Positions 1-6,025 of a stretch of 6,458 nucleotides of DNA are shown here, piece after piece; within the stretch, counting starts at the first letter, position 1, and each line of letters begins with the position of its first letter. The notes under the pieces are model-generated. The model was not told the DNA's origin. It was given only the letters and a program-made list of their open reading frames with translations, and did no database searches. A program made the translations under genes and the position numbers. The DNA lies in assembly GCA_016872125.1 (NCBI GenBank), contig VHBD01000088.1, positions 1 to 6,458 on the forward strand, in the 5' to 3' direction. The stretch comes from Sphingomonadales bacterium (GTDB lineage Bacteria > Bacteroidota > Bacteroidia > UBA7662).

Positions 1-702
1 GTCAATCAGTTCGTAAACCACATACAAGACAATCATAAGTCCCAGGTAGTAAGTGATTTGGTAATGGTAAGCGTACAATTGCAGCGCCAAGGCCAAGGCC
101 AAGGTTGCCAATCCCCCAAAGTATCGCCCCGTAAACAACAAGCGCAAACCGGCCAAGACAGGCGGCATGAACCCAATGGCCAGAGCCTTGGTCACGTGAC
201 CTGCATCGATAATAATAATATTATAGGAACTTAAGGCAAAGGCTAATCCGCCCATGACCGATAACCAACGGCTGCATCCCCAAACACATAACAAGATATA
301 CATCCCGACCATGTACAATAACATCATATTGGCAGGCTGTGGCAACCAATAGTAAACGATTTGCCCCACCTGGTTAATCAGCGAATTGGGGGTGTCCATG
401 GCGATTTGATAAGCCGGCATTCCTCCGAATAACGCATTAGTCCACAGGGGGTAACGTCCATTAATCGCTTTGGCGTCTTCGAGCTCTTTGGACATGCCGG
501 AAACTTGGGTCATATCCTCCATTCGAAGACCCTTGCCGCTGAGCACGGGGTAATTGTACATCAACGCCAAGGCGGCCATCACGGCCAAGGCCAACACATG
601 ATCTTTCCATCGATTCCAAAAATTGTTCCCCAAGGAAAGGGTTCCTGTAGAAGTGGATTCTTGGGAACTTCGGCTTGTTGACTGAGATGATTTTGATTTC
701 AT
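1..702 (-). CDS. YfhO-family polytopic membrane protein, N-terminal part (truncated by window edge)
   Basis: The frame is open from an ATG at 702 to the left edge, giving 234 residues with no stop, so the C-terminus lies outside the window. The first 20 or so residues are a Ser/Thr/Lys-rich, probably cytoplasmic tail. A hydrophobic segment follows at about 35-50, then an extracytoplasmic loop with the motif LFGGMPAYQI (91-100), and more membrane segments at roughly 122-142, 145-162, 172-190, 194-212 and 216-232. The loop motif and the AGHVTK motif (167-172) match what I know of the long YfhO-type proteins of Bacteroidota. YfhO relatives in Firmicutes are GT-C-like enzymes linked to glycosylation of cell-wall polymers; the role in Bacteroidota is unknown to me, and envelope glycan transfer is inference. 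The start lies 26 bp after the stop of the DUF4834 gene, suggesting co-transcription. No Shine-Dalgarno sequence is visible; the ATG follows a pyrimidine run (CTCTCCCTTT). Confident on family, not on function. Confidence 0.85.
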   Translation of the reverse strand, partial: MKSKSSQSTSRSSQESTSTGTLSLGNNFWNRWKDHVLALAVMAALALMYNYPVLSGKGLRMEDMTQVSGMSKELEDAKAINGRYPLWTNALFGGMPAYQIAMDTPNSLINQVGQIVYYWLPQPANMMLLYMVGMYILLCVWGCSRWLSVMGGLAFALSSYNIIIIDAGHVTKALAIGFMPPVLAGLRLLFTGRYFGGLATLALALALQLYAYHYQITYYLGLMIVLYVVYELID

Positions 703-728
703 AAAGGGAGAGTGAATAAGCGCAAAAA

Positions 729-944
729 TTAAGGGATTTCTTCGTAGTCTATATAATCTCCCTTGATAGGGGTTGGTGATGCTTGGTCCTTGCGTTGAGG
801 TTCTTTGGGGCGGGATCCCGCTTGGCGTTGGATTTGTTCTTGAAACCTGCGCATCCAGCGCATCAGGATAAAGGGCAAAATCCAACGCATGAGCAGACCT
901 CCCACCCATATGAATAGCAGAAACAGGAAAATCGCTTTAAGCAT
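729..944 (-). CDS. DUF4834-type small single-pass membrane protein
   Basis: This 71-residue protein has a hydrophobic N-terminal stretch (residues 3-28, one long or two short membrane segments), then a basic amphipathic stretch (29-42, RWMRRFQEQIQRQ), a polar Pro/Lys-rich linker (43-61), and an acidic tail GDYIDYEEIP (62-71). A hydrophobic head, a basic juxtamembrane part and a terminal GDYIDYEE-like motif are hallmarks of the DUF4834 family, which I know only from Bacteroidota and whose function is unknown. I chose the ATG at 944; a TTG at 950 would add two residues but is less likely. The start lies inside the end of the kinase gene, with ATGCTTAA shared between this start and the kinase stop, so the two are probably translationally coupled. 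The YfhO gene follows 26 bp downstream. The conserved acidic tail could be a protein-interaction site, but that is speculation. Confidence 0.8.
   Translation of the reverse strand: MLKAIFLFLLFIWVGGLLMRWILPFILMRWMRRFQEQIQRQAGSRPKEPQRKDQASPTPIKGDYIDYEEIP
937..944 (-). other. 8-bp stop/start overlap (kinase stop inside DUF4834 start)
   Basis: On the minus strand ATGCTTAA contains both the DUF4834 start (ATG at 944-942) and the kinase stop (TAA at 939-937) in different frames. Ribosomes ending the kinase gene are placed at the next start, which favours coupled translation. No Shine-Dalgarno sequence precedes the start, in keeping with dependence on coupling. Confidence 0.7.
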
Positions 945-2364
945 GCCCAAAGATAGGAGGCAGGTCTATGCTGAACACGCTTCCTTGGCCGGGCTCCGAA
1001 CTTGCATGAATCGTGCCCCCATGCCAATGCACAATTTGTTGGACCAAGGCCAGGCCCAAGCCATGACCGGAGCGGTCCATGCTATGGGATGATCGATAAA
1101 AGGGTTCGTAAATTCTCTTGAGAGTTTCTTGATCCATGCCTATACCGTAGTCTTGTACCTGTACCCGTACCAATCCCGTCGTCGAATTCCATGACAGCTC
1201 AACTTCGAGCTTGGGCTTATTGCTGTATTTAACTGCATTCTCGATCAAATTGTCCACCGCAGTTCGCAGCAATTCGGCATCCCCACGAACTCGAAAAATC
1301 TCAGCCCCTCTTTCGCGATCCACATCCTGCCCAACGTAGGCAAAATCCTCTTCAGCCTTAATTCGAAATTGAAAATCCCAGAACGGCAGGTGACGCCTCC
1401 AAGTCGCCTGAATCTCGACAAGCAATTCATCCAAAGGCACTTCGTTTCGTTGCATGATATGAGAACCTGCATCCAATTGAACCCATACCAGCAAGCGCTG
1501 TGCCGTGCGATTAAGTTCATCCAAACTGAGCAAGGTCTTTTCCAAAACCGCACGATACTCCGCCTCCGTACGGGGTTTCCGTAACAAAACTTCAAGGCTT
1601 GCCTTGGTGGAGGCCAAGGGTGTGCGCAGCTGATGGGATGCGAGGCCCAAAAATTTCTGTTGAGCACGAATAGCCTCGGCAAGACGAGCCATAAACTCGT
1701 TGAATTTGCGGGCTAACCGCCCAATTTCATCCTGCCTCTTGGCTTCTTCAAGGTGAAAATCAAGAGCTTTGCTGGTTTGCATTCCTTCCACGCGGTCCAG
1801 AAGATGGCTCAAAGGGCTTAATGCCCTCCCCGAAAAACCGTAAGAAAAAAGACCGGTCAATCCCATGCCCAAGAACCATCCGGTTAAGAGGATCCAACGC
1901 AGTAATCTCAACTGACGCTCCCCTTCGACGTCCTCGGCACCCCAAACCACCAACATGCGGTTGTAGCGATCCGCGGCAAAGGCCACTGCAGCGAGTTCTA
2001 ATCTCCCTCTTAGAAAAAATGCCTGACCGTCACGCCGCGTTTGGCTCAATTCCGCAGGAGTCAAGGTCGGGACCTGTCCTGCTGAATCTTCTGCCCATAA
2101 TAATCGATTCTGGTAATTGTAAACCCAAAACACGGCGCGAGATTCCGCAATTTCGGTAGCATTCAAAGGAAGCGTCCCCAGCCCAGCGCCAGGAGCGGAT
2201 TCCATCCAGAGGACCGCTCTGGCGACTGCCCCTTGACGAAGTCGTTCGTGAAAAGACAACTCCCTTTGACGAGCCACCAAAAAATACACCGACAGGAGCA
2301 CCAAGCCCAAAACCAAGGCCACCAAGGCCAAAAGCCTCCTGCTTAACTGATTGCGTATGGTCAT
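937..2364 (-). CDS. membrane sensor histidine kinase (HAMP-HisKA-HATPase)
   Basis: This 475-residue protein is a classic inner-membrane sensor kinase. It has a first membrane segment at about 10-31, an extracytoplasmic sensor region at about 32-154 with no domain I recognise, a second membrane segment at about 156-176, and a HAMP linker at about 178-232. The dimerisation/phosphoacceptor helix carries H244 in SHQLRTPL. The ATPase domain shows the N box (N372, N376), G1 box (D405, G407, G409), F box (PFYRS, 421-425) and G2 box (GHGLGLAL, 433-440), so all ATP-binding motifs are intact. It should autophosphorylate H244 and pass the phosphate to the regulator encoded 13 bp upstream. The residue after the histidine is Gln, where Glu or Asp is usual. 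The layout resembles CusS-type kinases paired with OmpR-family regulators, but no metal-binding motif is evident, so I do not assign a signal. Its stop overlaps the next gene by 8 bp. Confidence 0.95.
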   Translation of the reverse strand: MTIRNQLSRRLLALVALVLGLVLLSVYFLVARQRELSFHERLRQGAVARAVLWMESAPGAGLGTLPLNATEIAESRAVFWVYNYQNRLLWAEDSAGQVPTLTPAELSQTRRDGQAFFLRGRLELAAVAFAADRYNRMLVVWGAEDVEGERQLRLLRWILLTGWFLGMGLTGLFSYGFSGRALSPLSHLLDRVEGMQTSKALDFHLEEAKRQDEIGRLARKFNEFMARLAEAIRAQQKFLGLASHQLRTPLASTKASLEVLLRKPRTEAEYRAVLEKTLLSLDELNRTAQRLLVWVQLDAGSHIMQRNEVPLDELLVEIQATWRRHLPFWDFQFRIKAEEDFAYVGQDVDRERGAEIFRVRGDAELLRTAVDNLIENAVKYSNKPKLEVELSWNSTTGLVRVQVQDYGIGMDQETLKRIYEPFYRSSHSMDRSGHGLGLALVQQIVHWHGGTIHASSEPGQGSVFSIDLPPIFGHA

Positions 2365-2377
2365 CCCTTGGGCGAAA

Positions 2378-3085
2378 CTAAGACGCCGGGGATGGGTTTG
2401 CCTCTTCGGTCAATTGATATCCTTGCCCAATATGGGTCACCAGCATTTTGGTATGGAAATCACGGTCGATTTTCTTGCGCAAAAAGTTGATGTACACATC
2501 CACCACATTAGTTCCCGTATCAAAATGAATATCCCAGACATCAGCGGCCAATTGGGTTCGGCTCAAGACCTCCCCTTTGTGGCGCATAAAATATTCCAAG
2601 AGATGAAACTCCTTGGCAGTGAGTCCTATGGACTTGCCGTCTCTGCGGGCTTCTTTGGTCTGCAAATCGAGGATCAAAGAACCCACTTGCAATTGCCTGG
2701 GTCCCGATTGGCCATCTTGCCTCCGCAGTATAGCCCGGATTCGGGCAAGCAATTCGTCAAAATCAAAGGGCTTGACCAGGTAATCGTCTGCACCGGCTTC
2801 CAGGCCTTCCACCTTATCCCCGGTCGTACCCAAAGCGGTCAACATCAACAAACCGCATGACGGTCGTTGGGAGCGGAAACGGCGAGCAAGGTCAGTGCCG
2901 TTGAGGCCACCCGGCAACATTCGGTCCAAAATCACGACCCGGTATTCTTTGTCGCTGAAATAACGCCTGGCCTCCAGGCTATCGGCAGCACGATCCACCG
3001 CAAATCCCTCCTGGCTCAATCCCTCCACCACGGCGGCAGCCATGGCCGCGTCGTCCTCCACAATTAAGATATGAACGATCTCCAT
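2378..3085 (-). CDS. OmpR/PhoB-family response regulator
   Basis: This 235-residue protein has a receiver domain (about 1-120) and a C-terminal winged-helix DNA-binding domain (about 130-227). The receiver has the acidic pocket E10, D11 and D12, phosphoacceptor D54 (VVILDRMLP), switch residue T83 and K105 in the GADDYLVKPF block. The output domain contains TAKEFHLLEYFMRHKGEVLS (156-175) and the recognition-helix segment TNVVDVYINFLRKKID (192-207), typical of CusR-like regulators common in Bacteroidota. When phosphorylated by the adjacent kinase it should dimerise and bind direct-repeat DNA. The loop after D54 reads PGGLNG, one residue longer than the usual PGMDG or PGLNG. The ATG at 3085 gives the natural receiver N-terminus (MEIVHILIVEDD). 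A candidate 11-bp-spaced direct repeat lies 53-72 bp upstream, so autoregulation is possible. The target genes are unknown. Confidence 0.95.
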   Translation of the reverse strand: MEIVHILIVEDDAAMAAAVVEGLSQEGFAVDRAADSLEARRYFSDKEYRVVILDRMLPGGLNGTDLARRFRSQRPSCGLLMLTALGTTGDKVEGLEAGADDYLVKPFDFDELLARIRAILRRQDGQSGPRQLQVGSLILDLQTKEARRDGKSIGLTAKEFHLLEYFMRHKGEVLSRTQLAADVWDIHFDTGTNVVDVYINFLRKKIDRDFHTKMLVTHIGQGYQLTEEANPSPAS

Positions 3086-3137
3086 ATTTGTATAACCGAA
3101 TATTGACCCTTTTCTTACCTTCAGGTTTAGGCCCTTG

Positions 3138-3157
3138 CATTAAAATCTCATGAAAAT
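3138..3157 (-). promoter_or_regulatory. candidate response-regulator operator: 9-bp direct repeat with 11-bp period
   Basis: On the plus strand CATTAAAAT (3138-3146) and CATGAAAAT (3149-3157) match at 8 of 9 positions and begin exactly 11 bp apart. OmpR/PhoB-family regulators usually bind tandem half-sites about 11 bp (one helical turn) apart, and this pair lies 53-72 bp upstream of the start codon of such a regulator. That makes an autoregulatory site plausible. A poor match to the Bacteroidota -7 element (TATTTTCA against TAnnTTTG) overlaps it on the minus strand, so I do not call a promoter. AT-rich sequence can give such repeats by chance. Confidence 0.35.
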
Positions 3158-3168
3158 AGGCCGATTTT
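3153..3168. repeat. 16-bp near-palindrome between carB and the response regulator gene
   Basis: AAAATAGGCCGATTTT pairs with its own reverse complement except at one position pair (A3158/G3163). Its right-hand boundary lies 27 bp past the carB stop codon on the transcribed strand. It could be a dimeric repressor site, or a weak hairpin with AAAAT/ATTTT arms at the 3' end of the carB message. The arms are short and AT-only apart from the centre, and no uninterrupted T-run follows, so a Rho-independent terminator is not well supported. It overlaps the candidate regulator-binding repeat by 5 bp. Confidence 0.3.
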
Positions 3169-3194
3169 AGCTAAGCCCCACAATGGCTGCAGGA

Positions 3195-6014
3195 TTAACG
3201 CGATAAGTACATGGATTTTCGTTTGTACAAATCCCGGAAGTAAGGGTCTCGCAAATCGCTAATGAAACGAATAGCCTCTCCGGTAGATTTCATTTCCGGG
3301 CCTAGCTCTTTGTTCACGTTGGGGAATTTGTTGAAAGAAAATACAGGCTCCTTGATGGCCCAACCCTCCAGCTTATATTCCGTTGCGAAATCAGATACTT
3401 TCTGTGTTCCCAACATTACTTTGGTCGCCATGTTCACAAAGGGAGTCGCATAAGCTTTGGCTAAGAACGGCACGGTTCGGGAGGCCCTTGGATTGGCCTC
3501 GATTACATAAACCACATCGTTCTTGATTGCAAACTGCACGTTCATCAAGCCATTGATTTGAAGGGCTTTGGCGAGTCTTCTGGTGTATTCTTCCATTTGG
3601 GTTACCACCAAAGGTGATAAACCAAAGGGCGGGAGTACTGCATGTGAATCACCAGAATGTATACCTGCAGGTTCAATATGCTCCATGATACCGCATATCA
3701 TCACTTCATGACCGTCGCTAATGCAATCCGCTTCCGCTTCCATGGCCCGGTCCAAGAAATGATCAATCAAAATCCTGTTGCCAGGTATTCTTCTCAACAA
3801 ATCCACAACGGCCTTTTCCAACTCTTCGTCGTTGATCACAATACTCATCCCCTGCCCTCCAAGCACATAACTGGGTCTCACCAAGACGGGATACCCCACA
3901 TCATGCGCTATTTGCAAAGCCTCCTCAGCAGTTTCGGCCACCCCGTACCGCGGATAAGGAATATCGAGTTCTTTGAGCAAATCACTGAATCGGCCACGGT
4001 CTTCGGCCAAATCCATGCTCTCGTAAGAAGTGCCGATGATTCGATAACCACTCGCATGGATTTTCTCCGCCAATTTGAGGGCGGTTTGACCGCCCAATTG
4101 AACGATGACCCCTACCGGCTTTTCGTGCTCCAACAAATCAAGCAAATGCTCCCAAAAAACAGGCTCGAAATACAATTTATCCGCCATGTTGAAATCCGTG
4201 CTCACGGTCTCCGGATTGCAGTTCAACATGATGGCCTCGAAACCGGATTCTCTGGCTGCCAACAAACCGTGCACGCAGGAATAATCAAATTCAATCCCTT
4301 GCCCAATTCGGTTGGGGCCGGACCCCAAAACAATAACCTTGGGCCTATCGCTTGAGACACTTTCGTTTTCGGTATCGTAGCAAGAATAATAATAAGGAGT
4401 TGCCGCAGGAAACTCCGCGCTGCAGGTATCCACCATTTTCCAAACTCGATGCAAATTGAGGGACTTACGATGGTTCCTGACCTGCTTTTCTTGCACATCG
4501 TCCATGACCATGCAGGCAATTTGAAAATCAGAAAATCCGTTTTGTTTCAGGTCCTGCATCAAATCGCGGTCAATTTGGGCAAGGCACATGGGTTTGACCT
4601 TTTGCTCAAGTTCCACCAAGGACCGAATTTCACGAAGGAACCAGGGGTCAATGCGCGTTGCTTTCTGAACAGACTTGAGGGGAACCCCCAAAGAAAAGGC
4701 ATCGTACAAATGAAAAAGGCGCTCCCAGGAAGGATGCTCCAGGCTGTCCATGATAACCTCCAAACGGCGTTCGCCTTTGCCATCGGCCCCGATGCCCGCG
4801 CGGTTGATTTCCAGGCTCTGGCAGGCTTTTTGCAGGGCTTCGTTGAAGCTTCTTCCTATGCCCATCACCTCCCCTACCGATTTCATTTGAAAGCCCAGGC
4901 TACGATCTGCTCCGGGAAATTTATCGAAATTCCATTTGGGGATTTTGACAATCACATAATCCAGGGAGGGTTCAAAGAAAGCGGAAGTACTGAGGGTAAT
5001 TTGATTGGGTAATTCGTCCAAACGATAACCGATCGCAAGCTTGGCGGCGATTTTGGCAATTGGATACCCGGTGGCTTTGGATGCCAGAGCCGATGAGCGG
5101 GAAACGCGAGGATTTATTTCGATGGCGATGATCGCCTCCGTCAGCGGATCCATGGCGAATTGCACATTGCATCCTCCGGCAAAATTCCCTATTGAGCGCA
5201 TCATCTTGATCGCCTGATCCCGCATGGCCTGCATTGCCGTATCGCTGAGGGTCATGGCCGGTGCCACAGTGATGCTATCGCCGGTATGGATTCCCATGGG
5301 GTCCATGTTCTCGATGGTGCAAATGATGCAAACATTGTCCGCAGAATCCCGCAACAATTCCAATTCATACTCCTTCCAGCCCAGTACCGCCCTGTCAATC
5401 AGCACTTCATGCGTAGGCGATGCATCCAGGCCCCTGTTCAAAGCTTTGTCAAAATCTTCTTTGCGGTAGATCACGGCGCCCCCTGTTCCCCCCAGGGTGT
5501 AAGATGGTCGAATGACCAAAGGAAATCCGATTTCTTCGGCGGCTTCTTTGCCCTCCAGAAATGAATTAGCGATTCGAGATGGCGCAACACCCACACCGAT
5601 TTCCAACATCAGTCTGCGAAATTCTTCCCTATTTTCGGTGCGCTCAATGGCATCAATATCCACCCCAATCAATCGAATGTTATGCTGAGCCCATAGGCCC
5701 AATTCGTCCGCCTCTTTGCACAAATTAAGGGCAGTCTGCCCGCCCATCGTGGGTAGAACGGCATCGATACGGTGTTGTGAAATAATGTGTTCCAAAGACT
5801 CGATGGTCAATGGCATCAAATACACCCGATCTGCGGTGACGGGGTCCGTCATGATGGTGGCGGGATTGGAATTGATCAGGATGACTTCTATTCCTTCCTC
5901 GCGAAGGGAACGCGCGGCCTGGGATCCAGAGTAATCAAATTCGCAGGCCTGGCCGATGACAATGGGTCCGCTTCCGATGATTAGGACGGAGCGAATCGAC
6001 GGGTCTAAGGGCAT
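3195..6014 (-). CDS. carB: carbamoyl-phosphate synthase large subunit, lacking the C-terminal allosteric domain
   Basis: CarB makes carbamoyl phosphate from bicarbonate, ammonia and two ATP, feeding pyrimidine and arginine synthesis. The ammonia normally comes from the CarA glutaminase, which is not in this window. The 939 residues contain the carboxyphosphate half (about 1-400), the oligomerisation region (about 401-555) and the carbamoyl-phosphate half (about 556-937). The first ATP-grasp site shows R169, E215, H243, Q285, E299 and N301, numbered as I recall for E. coli CarB; the second shows R713, E781, Q827, E839 and N841. Both catalytic halves therefore look intact. E. coli CarB is about 1073 residues; this one ends (SMYLSR) where its allosteric domain, the binding site for UMP and IMP and part of the ornithine site, would begin. 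I recall similarly short CarB proteins in flavobacteria, so this is probably lineage-typical, not a broken gene. I chose the ATG at 6014 (MPLDPSIRSVLIIGSGP), the natural CarB N-terminus; an ATG at 6077 would add 21 unrelated residues overlapping the glycosyltransferase gene. Confidence 0.97.
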   Translation of the reverse strand: MPLDPSIRSVLIIGSGPIVIGQACEFDYSGSQAARSLREEGIEVILINSNPATIMTDPVTADRVYLMPLTIESLEHIISQHRIDAVLPTMGGQTALNLCKEADELGLWAQHNIRLIGVDIDAIERTENREEFRRLMLEIGVGVAPSRIANSFLEGKEAAEEIGFPLVIRPSYTLGGTGGAVIYRKEDFDKALNRGLDASPTHEVLIDRAVLGWKEYELELLRDSADNVCIICTIENMDPMGIHTGDSITVAPAMTLSDTAMQAMRDQAIKMMRSIGNFAGGCNVQFAMDPLTEAIIAIEINPRVSRSSALASKATGYPIAKIAAKLAIGYRLDELPNQITLSTSAFFEPSLDYVIVKIPKWNFDKFPGADRSLGFQMKSVGEVMGIGRSFNEALQKACQSLEINRAGIGADGKGERRLEVIMDSLEHPSWERLFHLYDAFSLGVPLKSVQKATRIDPWFLREIRSLVELEQKVKPMCLAQIDRDLMQDLKQNGFSDFQIACMVMDDVQEKQVRNHRKSLNLHRVWKMVDTCSAEFPAATPYYYSCYDTENESVSSDRPKVIVLGSGPNRIGQGIEFDYSCVHGLLAARESGFEAIMLNCNPETVSTDFNMADKLYFEPVFWEHLLDLLEHEKPVGVIVQLGGQTALKLAEKIHASGYRIIGTSYESMDLAEDRGRFSDLLKELDIPYPRYGVAETAEEALQIAHDVGYPVLVRPSYVLGGQGMSIVINDEELEKAVVDLLRRIPGNRILIDHFLDRAMEAEADCISDGHEVMICGIMEHIEPAGIHSGDSHAVLPPFGLSPLVVTQMEEYTRRLAKALQINGLMNVQFAIKNDVVYVIEANPRASRTVPFLAKAYATPFVNMATKVMLGTQKVSDFATEYKLEGWAIKEPVFSFNKFPNVNKELGPEMKSTGEAIRFISDLRDPYFRDLYKRKSMYLSR

Positions 6015-6025
6015 AAAAGGGGGAT

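Noticed and set aside
85..110. Repeated CCAAGG/GGCCAA units, also seen near 566-598, 1043-1062 and 2299-2335
   Set aside because: These are mostly TTG-GCC (Leu-Ala) codon pairs in hydrophobic segments or similar codon bias, with no regular spacing or conserved unit.
190..201. Perfect 12-bp palindrome GGTCACGTGACC
   Set aside because: It falls inside codons for the conserved AGHVTK motif of the YfhO protein, so coding constraint explains it; a regulatory role inside the gene is unsupported.
211..225. AT-rich trinucleotide run (AAT/ATT repeats)
   Set aside because: It encodes a run of four isoleucines in a membrane segment (YNIIIID); simple codon repetition.
1245..1682. 145-residue minus-strand open frame within the kinase gene
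   Set aside because: An alternative frame of the HisKA/HATPase coding region; the kinase frame carries all conserved motifs.
2351..2860. 169-residue plus-strand open frame across the kinase/regulator junction
   Set aside because: Antisense to the response regulator coding sequence; no domain or start signal supports it.
3086..3194. Rho-independent terminator after carB
   Set aside because: No GC-rich hairpin followed by a T-run was found on the minus strand; only the weak AAAAT/ATTTT arms described as a near-palindrome.
3657..4355. 232-residue plus-strand open frame inside carB
   Set aside because: It lies wholly antisense to a strongly conserved enzyme, has no recognisable domain, and its composition follows from the carB codons on the other strand.
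4449..5012. 187-residue plus-strand open frame inside carB
   Set aside because: Antisense shadow of conserved carB codons with no family resemblance.
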